This document shows, piece after piece, positions 34,135-45,379 of a stretch of 64,000 bases of DNA (position 1 is the stretch's first letter; the number at the start of each line of letters is the position of its first letter). Origin of the DNA: Saccharum officinarum. Lineage: Eukaryota; Streptophyta; Magnoliopsida; Poales; Poaceae. Both the position numbers and the translations under genes were made by a program. The notes beneath the pieces are model-generated. The model saw only the letters and a program-made list of their open reading frames with translations. It did no database searches and had not been told where the DNA came from. The stretch spans positions 65,646,662 to 65,710,661 of the forward strand of contig CM036225.1 of assembly GCA_020631735.1 (NCBI GenBank). The letters are read 5' to 3'.

Positions 34135-34604
34135 AATTGATGACAACCAACTTAGGCTTACATAAGGTGTAAAGAATTGAAGAATTTGAATTTCAAACTT
34201 TACAAGAGGCCCCCCTCAGTGTATGCATTGAACTTGAATCTCAACATTGATCATAATCAATATGCATACATAAGGGAAGCTCCCCCTAAAATTTGCAATT
34301 CGTGGGGTGCCTAAAAGTGTATGACAAGAAATATAACGTGATGCATGAGACATGACTTATCACACAAACACAGGAAAGGCTAAGGAAGAAAGAAAAGGAC
34401 TTAAAAACAACAAAGCCAAACTAAGCCAACAAACAACATCAGAAAAAAAAATTTAGGCAAACATAACAAATAAGCATAAGTGATTAGCCTACAATCATCC
34501 ATCATCACACCAATAGTTCTTAGTCCACCATACATAGTTCACCACAAGGTTTGGAATTATTACACGACCATTAACTACCTATTATATAGATGATAAGCCT
34601 AACA
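34135..34604 (-). other. Co-B 3' untranslated region
   Basis: About 470 bp of A-rich DNA (plus-strand view) between the internal purine motif and the terminal purine tract. No ORF is visible. Confidence 0.5.
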
Positions 34605-34622
34605 CTCCCCCTTTGGCATCAA
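34605..34622 (-). other. Internal purine-tract motif after Co-B ORF3
   Basis: TTGATGCCAAAGGGGGAG on the minus strand, 18 of 18 bases identical to Co-A 15834-15851. It is also just after the end of ORF3 and about 470 bp from the terminal tract. Confidence 0.55.
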
Positions 34623-34665
34623 ATGCCAAAAAGGGTAGGCATGGAAATGACCAAGGTAGCGAAAT

Positions 34666-36375
34666 CTAATAAGGCTCCGAGAAGTCACGATCATCGTCAC
34701 TGTCGTCGCCGTCGTCGTCGTCGGTCGAGTAGTCAACCAACCCTAGCGATGTAGTGACTGTCTTCTTACCACAAGGGTCATCGGACGGGCCAGCCTCCTC
34801 ACTAGGACCAGAGATGGGAGCACCATACAACTCGTTGTACTCGACAAAGGGATCCCTAAACTCACGGAGAGGACTCTCAGGAGGATCAATCTGTAGGTGC
34901 TGCTCAATATGCCTTAGGCGACGACCATCCTTCTCAGCCTTGTAACAGAAGGCCTCCCAAAGCTTCCCCAAAGCATACTTGATGACACCGCCACCACGCC
35001 GACGACGCTCCGAGGAGGAGCGAGTAGGAGCAGTAGCAGTACCACCACGGTAAGCACTGCGGGAGGAAGTACGAGTGGCCGGACCATGAGTGGGAGAAGG
35101 AATGGAACCACCACCAATACCTCTGGGGCCCAAATGACGCACGGAGTAGGACTTGTGCACATTATTGTGATGGAATGAACGACCCACCACTTGCTCAATG
35201 ATATACATGAGATATGGAGCATAAGGCACAGACTTGTGGGGATCATTTGCAGCCTGCTCAATCTTGCGCCACATGAAGTCAGTGATGGAAAAACGATCAC
35301 CACCAGTGCCAAAACGGCAAAGGACCTTAGGAGCATCAAGCATGAGATGAATAGAATCTCCAATCTTCGGGTCCAAGGTGAGGCGAATGAGATTGTTGAG
35401 GACATAAAAGTACGGCTTCAAATTAGTGGTAGTGAAATCAACAGTCGCACCAGGCTGGTAAACCTCAGCAGCCTCTAAGTCATCGTGAGAGACAGAATCT
35501 GGAAAAATATCAAAAAGACTAGAAGCACCCCTGTCCTCAGCAGTAAACCTAAGAAGGTGTGAAAAAGTCCGATAATCACATCTGTAATGGACGCCTTGGG
35601 TAAGCTAATGTAGTACAAGGTTCTGAGAATCAATCCACAGAGTTGCATAAAACTGACAGATAATCTCATCATTCCAATTATGCTGGAACATCATAAGAGG
35701 AAGCAGACGACAAGCATCAAGATCAGCAACCAAACGGTGAATGTCAGGATTGTTCAAATTATCAAGAGAGGCGCGCTGCACCCACTTGTGCTGGAATATC
35801 GGCGGAGAAGAGCCACCCTGCCCACTTTTGAAAAGAACCTTGTAATAATAATCTGAATGCATGCGGCTCCAAAAACGAACATCCACACTAGGATTGCGGA
35901 TAAACTGATAGGGATTCTCACTGCGCTGCACCCTTAAATCACCCGCTCTCTTAGAATAATCAACAGGAAGAGAGGGTTGATAACCACCTTGATTTTGAGG
36001 ACCGGACATACGAGGATTTGCATTTTGATGAAATAAAAGCATCCGGTTGGCAGTGGCAAGACCAATTTGAATGGGGGATTGAGCCACAATGTTAGGGTCA
36101 ATAGAGCGACCCTCAATTTGCATAGCAGCAAGCTGTGGATTCTCACCTGCCGGACGCTGACCTTGCACTTGCTCGCTATGACGACACGGAGGATTGGGGC
36201 GTCCCATACTCGAGAGAGGAGCAGGCACACCCTGGGGCTCAACATCATCTTCATCTCCAATGCCGCCACCACCTCCACGGGGACGAGCGGCAGTCCTTCC
36301 ACGGACAGGCCGGGAAGCACTACCACTATCACCTCCACTGGGACGAGCGGCCCTCTTGGGGTTCTTCCTTTGCAT
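34666..36375 (-). pseudogene. Co-B third ORF (ORF3), one in-frame stop
   Basis: A 570-codon frame from Met at 36375 to the stop at 34666, broken only by TAG at 35605-35607. The N-terminus is Arg/Gly/Pro-rich (KRAARPSGGDSGSASRP). The centre carries QFYATLWIDSQNLVLH followed, after the stop, by LTQGVHYRCDYRTFSHLLRF. The first block matches the FYASLWID block of Co-A ORF3. The C-terminus has a Ser/Arg-rich segment and ends in a run of about 20 mostly acidic residues. It resembles the putative plant-transposon-protein domain. I see no signal peptide or transmembrane helix, so an envelope role is doubtful. A TATA box lies 226 bp upstream. Confidence 0.78.
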
Positions 36376-36600
36376 GCTTGAAGATGAAAGAAGATCAAAT
36401 CACAGCAAAGGAAGAAGTTTGGGCAACTCCAAAGCACCTCCACATGATCCCCACGACAAGGGGAAACTTCTCCTCAAAGATCGGTAAGAGTGGTGGAGGG
36501 AGGAGGGAGATCGAGTGGGGGGTTGGAAGGGGCGGCGCCGTCGGTGGTGGTAGGGTGCGGGCACGGGGAAGAAGAATGAGAGAAGAAAGGTCACAGCCCC

Positions 36601-36672
36601 TATTTATACCCAGCCGCAACTTACACTACCGGTACTACCGGTGGAGAGACACCGGTACCACCGGTGGTTCCA
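36601..36672 (-). promoter_or_regulatory. Candidate internal promoter of Co-B ORF3: motif array plus TATA
   Basis: On the minus strand two pairs of ACCGGT motifs (36672-36625) are followed after about 16 bp by TATAAATA (36608-36601). ORF3 starts 226 bp downstream. Motif type, order and spacing match the Co-B LTR promoter, where the array also ends about 16 bp before TATAAATA. Transcription from here is inference. Confidence 0.6.
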
Positions 36673-36865
36673 GTGCAAGAAGAAGTGAGTGAGAGATGGT
36701 GAACATATATGATGAACTAGAACCAACTCAAGCATGTCCAGATTTCATAGAAACAACACAAAACTATGAACATGCTTGAGAAGTGAAAATAGATTTTGAA
36801 ATCTCATCCAAACTTTTTCAAAGAGTTTTCGCCTAGCTAGAATCAAACAAAATATGTCCAAAAAA

Positions 36866-39800
36866 TCAAGCCACGTTACGAGAATCAATGATATTTAGTT
36901 CACTCCTCAAAGCACAAAATCTTGACTCATCTAGGGGCTTTGTGAAGATATCGGCTAGTTGCTTTTCGGAGCTCACATGATGTAAAGCGATATCTTCTTT
37001 GGCTTCATGGTCTCTCAAGAAATGATGCTGGATGTCTATGTGCTTTGTACGAGAATGGTTTACGGGATTGTTAGCCAATTTAATGGCACTCTCATTGTCA
37101 CACAAGGCTTGGTTAGCTCACAACCAAAGTCTTTCAGGGTCTGCTTCATCCAAAGTAGTTGGGCACAGCAAGCACCGGCCGCCACATACTCGGCTTCGGC
37201 AGTAGACAAGGCAACACTATTTTGCTTTTTAGAGCTCCATGACACCAAAGACCTACCAAGAAATTGGCAAGTCCCGGTAGTGCTCTTTCGATTTACCCTG
37301 CAACCGGCATAATCCAAATCGGAGTAGCCAAGTAAATCAAAAGTGGAGCCCTTAGGATACCACAAGCCAAGATTAGGAGTGTGCACTAAATATCTCAAAA
37401 TTCTCTTAACAGCCACTAAGTGACATTCTTTCGGATTAGCTTGAAATCTTGCACACATGCACACACTAAGCATAATATCGGGCCTAGATGCACAAAGGTA
37501 AAGTAAGGATCCAATCATAGAACGATATACCTTTTGATCGACGGCCTTTCCATCCTTGTCGAGATCAAGATGCCCATTGGTTGGCATCGGTGTCTTGATG
37601 GGTTTTGCTTTCTCCATGTCAAACTTCTTCAACATGTCAAGAGTATACTTCGTTTGACAAATAAAGGTTCCTTCCTTGAGTTGCTTGATTTGAAAACCAA
37701 GAAAGAACTTCAACTCTCCCATCATAGACATCTCGAATCTATTCATCATAATCCTACTAAACTCCTCACAAAAAGCTACATTAGTACTACCAAATATTAT
37801 GTCATCGACATATATTTGGCAAATAAAGATATCATTATTGACTTTGTGAGTAAATAAAGTTAGATCGGCCTTGCCTATCTCAAACTCTTGTTTGAGTAGG
37901 AAGTCCTTAAGACAATCATACCAAGCTCTAGGGGCTTGCTTAAGCCCATAGAGTGCTTTGTTGAGCTTATAGACATGATCAGGATTCTTGGGATCTTCAA
38001 AACCCGGTGGTTGCTCTACATATACTACTTCGGAGAGGGGGCCGTTGAGGAATGCACTCTTCACATCCATTTGATATAGCTTGAAGTTGTGATGGACAGC
38101 ATAGGCAAGTAAGATCCGTATTGACTCAAGCCTTGCCACCGGTGCATAAGTTTCCCCAAAATCCAAACCTTCAATTTGAGTGAATCCTTGAGCTACCAAC
38201 CTCGCCTTGTTTCTTGTGACCACACCATGCTCATCTTGCTTGTTGCGGAAAACCCATTTGGTTCCTATCACATTTTGTTTAGGTCTTTCCACCAATGTCC
38301 AAACTTCATTACGTGTGAAGTTATTCAACTCTTCTTGCATTGCAATCATCCAATCCTCATCATCAATGTCTTCTTCAACCTTTTTAGGCTCTTTTGGAGA
38401 CACAAATGAGAAGTGTTCACAAAAGCTTGCAAGCCTTGACCTTGTGACGACTCCTCTTTGAATGCTTCCCAAGATGTTGTCAATGGGATGGTCTCGTTGA
38501 ATGGTATGATGTACTCTTGGGTGAGGCACTTGAGTTCTCCTTTGGATTGGACCTTCATCTTCATCATCCTTGTCTTGGTTGATTGAAAGGTCAAGATTAA
38601 GATCTTGTGTGAAGTTGTCTTCATTTCTATTTCGATCATCAACTTGGTTGCTATCTTCGACTTGTGGTGAATTTTGAATGACTTGAACACTTGAATCATG
38701 TCCATTTCTTGATGTAGAACCATCATCATGGACATTTATTGACCCATGATGCATATGCGGATCATGAATGGTTTGCTCTTGTTCATATTCATCATCTTCT
38801 TCAACGGGCTTTACTTCACCGGTAGCATGCTTCTTGATCACTTGAGAGGATGGTTCTTCTTTACCTATAATGTCAACATTGACTTGCTCCTTTTGAGAGC
38901 CGTCGGTTTCATCAAATGTCACGTCAATCGCTATTTCAACTTGACGGGTGGTCTTGTTGAAAACACGATAGCCATGTTCGTTAGTACCATAACCAAGCAA
39001 GAAACCTTCATCAACCTTTGGTGTAAACTTTGAGCTTTTGGATTTCTTGTTAAGTATGAAACACTTGCATCCAAAAACTTGAAAGTAATGCACCTTAGGT
39101 TTGTTACCGGTAAGAAGCTCGTAGGCGGTCTTTTTCATAATTTTATGAAGATACAAGCGGTTGATTGCATGACATGCCGTGTTGACCGCTTCCGCCCAAT
39201 ACTTGTCCGGAGTCTTGTATTCATCCAACATTACTCTTGCCGCTTCTATGAGTGTTCGGTTCTTTCTCTCCACAACACCATTTTGTTGAGGAGTATAGGG
39301 AACCGAAAACTCATGCTTGATTCCCTCTTCATTAAGGAACTCTTCAATGTTGGTGTTCCTAAACTCCGTCTCGTTGTCACTTCTCACTTTCTTGATCTTC
39401 ACTTCAAATTCATTTTGAGCTCTTCTTGCAAACTTCTTGAAAATTACTTGAGTATCACTTTTATCTTGCAAAAAGAATACCCAAGTGAAGCGGGAATAAT
39501 CATCAACAATAACGAAACCATATTTGTTACCTCCAATGCTTATGTAAGCATTGGGACCAAATAAGTCCATGTGAAGTAGCTCAAGTGGTCTCATTGTTGA
39601 TACAACATTTTTGACGGGATGCTTGGCTCCAACTTGTTTGCCCGCTTGACATGCGCTGCAAATCCTATCTTTCTCAAAAGAGACATTTGTTAGTCTAAGG
39701 ATGTGTTCGCCTCTTTGAAGGTCGGCCAAGTTCCTCATTCCAACATGGGCTAGTCGGCGATGCCATAGCCAACCCATGCTAGATTTTGCCACTAAACAAG

Positions 39801-40197
39801 TCTCTGGCTTCACTTTACTAGATGTGAAATCAACTAGATAAAGTTTGCCTTTCAAACGACCCGTGAAAACAATGGAGGAGTCCTTCCTTTTAGAGACTTC
39901 CACACCCACATTGGTAAAGAGACAATTGTAGCCCATCTCACAAAGTTGTGAAACGGACAACAAATTGTATCCTAACCCTTCCACAAGTAATACATTTGAA
40001 ATAGAATTATCATTTGAGATAGCAATTTTACCCAAACCAAGGACGTCTCCTTTACCATTATCACCAAACACAATGCGTTCACTTGTACTTTGATTTGGTT
40101 GAAAGGAGGTGAACATATTCTTCTCTCCGGTCATATGATTAGTGCATCCACTATCTAGCACCCAACTTGTTCCACCGGAGGAGTATTCCTACAAAAA
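36866..40197 (-). pseudogene. pol: Co-B pol: protease, integrase, RT, RNase H
   Basis: Nearly complete. One frame of 1033 codons (40161-37060) starts in the protease active site [11 protein letters not shown]. It continues through the GAG-pre-integrase zinc site (WHRRLAHVG ... CSACQAGK) and integrase ([23 protein letters not shown]). A long acidic linker leads to RT ([34 protein letters not shown] and YVDDIIFGS near 37797-37823). RNase H has YSDLDYAGC and [10 protein letters not shown] frameshift near 37085-37095 moves the end to a second frame (37105-36866) with CDNESAI and ADIFTKPLD. In integrase, SDN-E-TEF replaces the usual SDNG(K/R)EF, and YSDLDYAG has Leu for Ser. Apart from the frameshift the polyprotein is intact. 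Confidence 0.9.
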
Positions 40198-40372
40198 CAA
40201 ATTAAGCTTTGGTTTTAGGTACCCAAATTGAATTGGGTCCTAAGGGGTTAGTCACATAGGTCTTGGGCACCCAAACACTCCTCATGATTTGCTTCTTCTT
40301 GAGTGCACCAATATACTTCACAACAATCTTGCCATCCTTGCCCCAACAACACATATAATCACTAGCATAGCT

Positions 40373-42673
40373 TCATGAAATGGGTACTTGTTGCTTGGAG
40401 GTAAGCACTTGCTTCTTTTTGTTGTTGGCCTTGGTCTTGACAAATGTGCTTGAAGGAGTGGCAACATTGTTGACTTTGTTGATAAGATCGTCTAGTGCCA
40501 CATCCTTGTTGAATCTCACACAAGGCACTCCATTGATCATGTTCCTTCCATTTGCTTTACCATCATACCTATTGTAGCCAAGTCCATCCTTGATAAGGGG
40601 GTGTCTTGATGACTTGTACATGGTTGTTGATTGCTTCTCCTTGCAACCATTCTTGATAACCATGTTTAATCTTTGAATCTCCTTATCTTTCTTTTCTAGC
40701 TCAACAAGGTTAGTACCACAAGCACTTATATCATGATTATAACATCTTTTACATCCTCCACTAGTTGAAGCATTGGAATCATCGGATTCCTTAGGATGGA
40801 TGGAAGTGCTATTCCAAAGAGTTTCATAGCTAAGTTCAAGAGTATAATATTTATCTTTGAATCTTGTGAGGCTTTCTTGAACCAAGCTATGTTCACTCTT
40901 TAAACTAGCTAAAGAGTCATTAACCAAAGAATGTTTCTTAGTCAAACGTTCATATGAATCTTTGGCTAAGGATAATTCTTTGTTTAATTTCTCAACTTCC
41001 TCCTTTTCCTTAGAAAGGCATGCTTCAAGTTCAAGGTTCTTCTCCCTTTCCACTAGGAGCAATTCCCCTTGCGACTCGATGCATGCTTCCCGCTTTTCTA
41101 GCTTATGGATTAGCTTTATTATTTGAGAGCCGGCCGATTTGCCGAATTTCTTTATCATGTTGTTTGCAAGTTCATCATCATTTTCATCACAACTACTATA
41201 TTCATTACTAGAGTGAGTCGGAGAGTTGTGTGGTACCTTCTCTCCCTTTCCCATAAGGCAAGTAGGAGTGTAGTAGTCGTTGTCGGTGAGATTTTCGAAG
41301 AGCCTAGGTGATAAAGATAAGTCGGCGAACAATGATGGTGATGAAGAATGGTTGATGATGCGCTTGGGTTGAGAGGAAGAAGTCTCTTGAACAGCAATCG
41401 TTGCTACACCCTTCTTCTTCTCCTTGTCTTTGTCATTTGAATCATCACTTTCATCGTTTGATTCCCATTCTTCACCAAGATGTGCTTCACCTCTCTTCTT
41501 GCCTTTATGCTTCTTGTCATCATCTTTGTTGTGCTTGTGCTTCATCTTCTCTTTTGGACAATCGGCAATGAAATGACCAATATCTCCACAACCATAGCAA
41601 AATCTTTTCTTGTATGGTTTGGCTCCACTCCTCTTCCTCTCCTTCTTCTTTTTCAAGTAATTTCTATAGTTTGCAACTAATAGAGCTTCTTCCGCATCGG
41701 AATCTTCATCTTGTTCTTCATCACTTGACGGATCATGAATATCTTTCTTCTTGCTTCTACCATGAGATGCCTTGAGAGCAATATTCTTCTTTTGACTTGA
41801 TGCTTCTTTTGCTTCATCTTCTAAGCACTCATGGTGTTTCAACTTGGCAAGCATTTCTTGAGGTGTCATTGTGTCATAGTTAGGTCTTTCCATGATGACC
41901 GAAGCAAGAATGTTATTCTTTTATCTATACACTCTACACAACTTTCTAGCCACCGAGTTGTCATCCCAATACGTGTCACCAAGAGCTCTTATTCTATTGA
42001 TCAAGGTCATGAATCTATCAAACATAGCTTGGGTAGTTTCACCTTCAATCATCCCAAAGTTCTCAATCTTGCTTTGAAGTAGCTCAATGTTTCCCTTTCT
42101 CACACTTTTATCACCTTCAAATGAAACCTTCAAGGTATCTCAAATTTGCTTTGCACTTTCCATGCCGTTTACCTTGTTGTAATCTTCTTGATTTAGGCAT
42201 GATAGAATCAAGGAAGCAGCTGTAGCATTTTGTTGTATGTTAAGGTAATCTTCGGTTGTCAACTCACCATCTTCTTCCAAAGCTTTAACACCCACTTCCA
42301 CAATCTCCCAACATCTTGCGGCAATAAGATGCATCTTCATTCTATGAGCCCAATCGGTATATCTAACTCCATCAAATTGAGGCGGTTTACCGGGGTTGAT
42401 GATTGGCAAGTGTGTATTGGATTTGCTAAAAGAAGAGTACTCATATGGAACATGAGCAACCCCTTTAGGTGTCTTGATTGCTTCATTCTCACCATCTCCA
42501 TCACCACCACTTGCCACATCTTCAATCTTCTTACTTACGGCTTCCTTCAACTTGTTCATCTCATCTTGCATCTTGTTCATTTGCTCTTTTTGTTGCTCTA
42601 GAAGCCTGTCACTGAGTTTCCCGGCAAGCAGCTCAACTAGCTTGTTCAAGGTGTCATCATCAAAGGTAGCCAT
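40373..42673 (-). pseudogene. gag: Co-B gag with two stops
   Basis: One frame from ATG at 42673 to the stop at 40373, 767 codons including two internal stops at 42140-42142 (TGA, where Trp fits) and 41921-41923. The N-terminus has a coiled-coil stretch (residues 12-55). The Copia gag domain follows (KPPQFDGVRYTDWAHRMK near residue 93). A zinc knuckle CYGCGDIGHFIADC lies near 41600-41560. A second long coiled coil of about 130 residues covers roughly 41100-40800, and a Cys/His cluster CKRCYNHDISACG lies near 40760. Between gag and protease (40372-40198) the same frame continues with some stops. Confidence 0.87.
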
Positions 42674-42716
42674 GCTTTCTCCTCACGCGGTGAAGCGCTA
42701 AACATGAGGAAACCTT

Positions 42717-42728
42717 GCTCCGGTACCA
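42717..42728 (-). other. Co-B primer-binding site
   Basis: TGGTACCGGAGC on the minus strand lies two bases inside the 5' LTR. It is similar to the Co-A site TGGTATCGGAGC and to the initiator tRNA-Met type. It confirms the orientation. Confidence 0.8.
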
Positions 42729-42730
42729 AT

Positions 42731-44286
42731 TGAAAGGATCTAATAGGCCTAGAGGGGGGTGAATAGGCAGATCTAAAAACCTGAAACTCAAAACTCAACG
42801 CGGAAGTTAAAACACTGATCGGTACTACCGGTTGGTTTGGACCGGTACTACCGGTACCCTACTGAAACTAAGAAATCAGAGATTTGCGAGTTGTGATTTC
42901 AGATCTGAGTTTTACCCCACTACCGAAGATGATGTTGATGAAGTTTATGAACTCTCCTTTCTTGTTCCTTCACCAAGTAGTAGATCGAGCACCCACAACC
43001 TATGAAAGAGATATGAAAGAGGGAGAACACAAAGAACAAGTAATATCTCAAGTGAACACAAATAACAACAACAACAAGCACGCAGGACACACGATTTAAC
43101 CCGAGGTTCGGCAACCCCACAAAGAAGTTCCTACATCCTCGTTGTTGAGGTGACCACTAAGGTCGGAGTCTATTCCACCTCCTTGCCTCCCTCAAGCAAC
43201 CACAAAGGTTAGCCCAAGATTTCCACTAAGAATACAAGGGTAATACAAACACTTCAGGGTGCCCTCACAAGTAGAACAACACAGGCAACCACGAAGAACA
43301 CCTAGCCGGCTAGGGTTCCAAGAACCCAAGAGTAACAAACACAAACCAAGCCAACTAGGAGGGGAACCAAGTGCTCAAGATGTGAAACGAAGCTTTCCAC
43401 TCTTAAATCTCTCCTCTCTGCACAGATCTTGCAAGGGATTGGATTTCAGAGCAAAGAGGAAGAGAGAGAGGGTGAGTCAATGCTTGAGAGCTGTTTGTCT
43501 GAAGGTTGGTGGGAGTAAATGGCATAGGTAACGGTTAGAAATGAAGGGGAGAGCTATTTATACTCTTATCTTCGAAGCGGTACTGGTACTACCGGTGAGT
43601 ACCCACCGGTACTACCGGTCCTAAGGGTTCCGACCGTTACAACCAACCTACTAGAGACTTTGCGAGAAAATAGCCTACCGGTACTACCGGTCTTTCACCG
43701 GTACTACCGGTCAACGACCGGTACCACCGGTAGTACAGATTTTGGCGAAGACAAGTTTTGCGGGAAAAAGACTTACCGGTACTACCGGACTTTCACCGGT
43801 ACCACCGGTCAATGGCCGGTACTACCGGTCAACCACCGATACTACCGCTAGAGCAAAAACTCGCAGAACTAAGGCGCTGACACCGGCGGGATTTATGCCT
43901 ACCGGTACTACCGATGGTTCACCGGTACTACCGGTACTCCCAGGCATAAAACACTTCTCTAAGTGTCCGTGAGTGCAAAGGTGTCTCTCAAACGCTTAAA
44001 CAAACACAAATTGAGCACAAGTTTTCCCTCTAGATAGCTTAATTTGTATCCCTCTTGATAGTGCGGCGTTTCCTATAACTCAAGTCAAAAGATAAGATCT
44101 AATTGACCCACTTGAGACGGAATGCTTTCCAGCCAAAGGAATTGAGGGTGCTAATATCACCAAGTGTGACCATATTAATTCTTTCATTGAACTAACACCT
44201 GCATATTCACTTAGATAGACATGTTAGTCCCTAATTTGATTGTCATTAATTATCCAAAACCCACAACGGGGGCGAATGCACTTACA
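42731..44286 (-). repeat. Co-B 5' LTR
   Basis: 1556 bp, from TGTAAGTGC (44286) to GATCCTTTCA (42731) on the minus strand. It has TATAAATA at 43562-43555 and a 365-bp ACCGGT-motif array directly upstream of it (43579-43945). Gy-B sequence resumes at 44287 in the RT N-terminal region. Confidence 0.92.
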
Positions 44287-44669
44287 ACCACATTAGAAAT
44301 CTACTCCGCATATCAACACTGCCGAATAAACTTTGCCTCAATCAATTTAGTTATTTCGGCCTTAGTATCAGGAAGTATATTAGGATTGCATCGGTACGCT
44401 GGCTGCTGATGTGGCCGAAATCTAGACTTAATAGGCAACCGATGTTCAACTATCGATCGGTCTAATCTAGGCATTTTAGTATAATCCCAAGCAAAACAAT
44501 CTTTATATTCTTTTAACAAATCAACTAATTGCTGTTTACACTTGGAATTTAACTTAGCACTAATAAAAGTAGGCCTTGGCCTATCACCTTCACCAATATC
44601 TACTTCTACTAAATCATCAGCCGACGTAAACCCTTGACCTAATTTTCCATCATCGGCAAACCTATCCAT
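44287..44669 (-). pseudogene. pol: Gy-B RT N-terminal part
   Basis: The minus strand reads CKQQLVDLLKEYKDCFAWDYTKMPRLD, then EHRLPIKSRFRPHQQPAYR and ITKLIEAKFIRQC. After a stop comes YAE-ISNVV, ending at the Co-B border. This is the start of Gypsy RT. The expected next block (about 30 residues up to GYPMPIVD) is absent on both sides of Co-B. Confidence 0.8.
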
Positions 44670-44743
44670 TAAAATTCTTCTTCAGAACCGACTGCTTGGA
44701 TCGGTGGAATTTCGTAATCGGCAACCTTGAGGAACTCTTTTTC

Positions 44744-45379
44744 TCAAGCTTCTCCTGATATGCACTTGGTTCGTTCATAAGTGTCTAATTCCGCCGATGC
44801 GATGATATAAGAAGAATCACCAGGAACAACTTCAATTTTATCTCCAATCCATTGTACAAGGCACTGATGCATTGTAGAAGGAACACAACAATTAGCATGA
44901 ATCCAATCCCTTCCTAGAAGCAGATTATATGCACCCTTGCCATTAATAACAAAGAAAGTCATCGGTAAGGTTTTGCTGCCGATGGTCAACTCAACACACA
45001 CTGCCCCTTTAGCTGGTGACACATTGCCTTCAAAATCCTTTAGCATCATATCGGTTTTAGTTAAGTCTTGATCTCCCTTACCAAGTTTCCGATACATCAC
45101 ATAAGGCATAATATTAATCGCAGCTCCTCCATCAATAAGTATCTTAGATATAGGCTGCCCATCAACTCTGCCTTTCACAAACAAAACCTTGAGATGCTGT
45201 CTCTCATCATCGGCAGGCTTCTCAAAAATAGCCATCATTGGATCTAGCGTTAATTGAGCTATTTGGTCAGAGAAAATAGTTTCTTCCTCATTATTAGGGA
45301 GTGCCAAAAATTCCATCGATAACATAAACACCATATTGACATCTGTCGATGGGCCTTTATTTTTTGCTTTATTTGCCAC
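44744..45379 (-). CDS. Gy-B retropepsin (protease) segment
   Basis: An open block of 211 codons on the minus strand. It contains ISKILIDGGAAINIMPYVMY near residues 77-97 (aspartic protease active site with DGG) and GAYNLLLGRDWIHA near residues 150-163, the typical second conserved block of Gypsy retropepsins. It would process the Gag-Pol polyprotein as a dimer. It lies between gag and RT, as expected. It is open only because the surrounding polyprotein is broken by stops, so it is a fragment of pol and not an independent gene. Confidence 0.75.
   Translation of the reverse strand: MANKAKNKGPSTDVNMVFMLSMEFLALPNNEEETIFSDQIAQLTLDPMMAIFEKPADDERQHLKVLFVKGRVDGQPISKILIDGGAAINIMPYVMYRKLGKGDQDLTKTDMMLKDFEGNVSPAKGAVCVELTIGSKTLPMTFFVINGKGAYNLLLGRDWIHANCCVPSTMHQCLVQWIGDKIEVVPGDSSYIIASAELDTYERTKCISGEA

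Larger units (their letters stand above)
32477..44286 (-). mobile_element. Copia element Co-B (SIRE-type) with extra partial internal copy
   Basis: A minus-strand Copia element lies in the RT of Gy-B. LTRs are 42731-44286 (5') and 32572-34117 (3'), both TGTAAGTGC...GATCCTTTCA in minus orientation. Beyond the 3' LTR a further 95 bp (32477-32571) repeats the PBS and gag start found at 42636-42730. The order on the minus strand is therefore LTR, internal, LTR, partial internal. No TSD is visible and about 90 bp of Gy-B is missing at the left edge. The gene order is gag, protease, integrase, RT/RNase H, ORF3. Confidence 0.88.

Noticed and set aside
36135..36692. 185-codon plus-strand ORF opposite Co-B ORF3
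   Set aside because: It mirrors the low-complexity Arg/Gly/Pro N-terminus of ORF3 and its leader; no domain.
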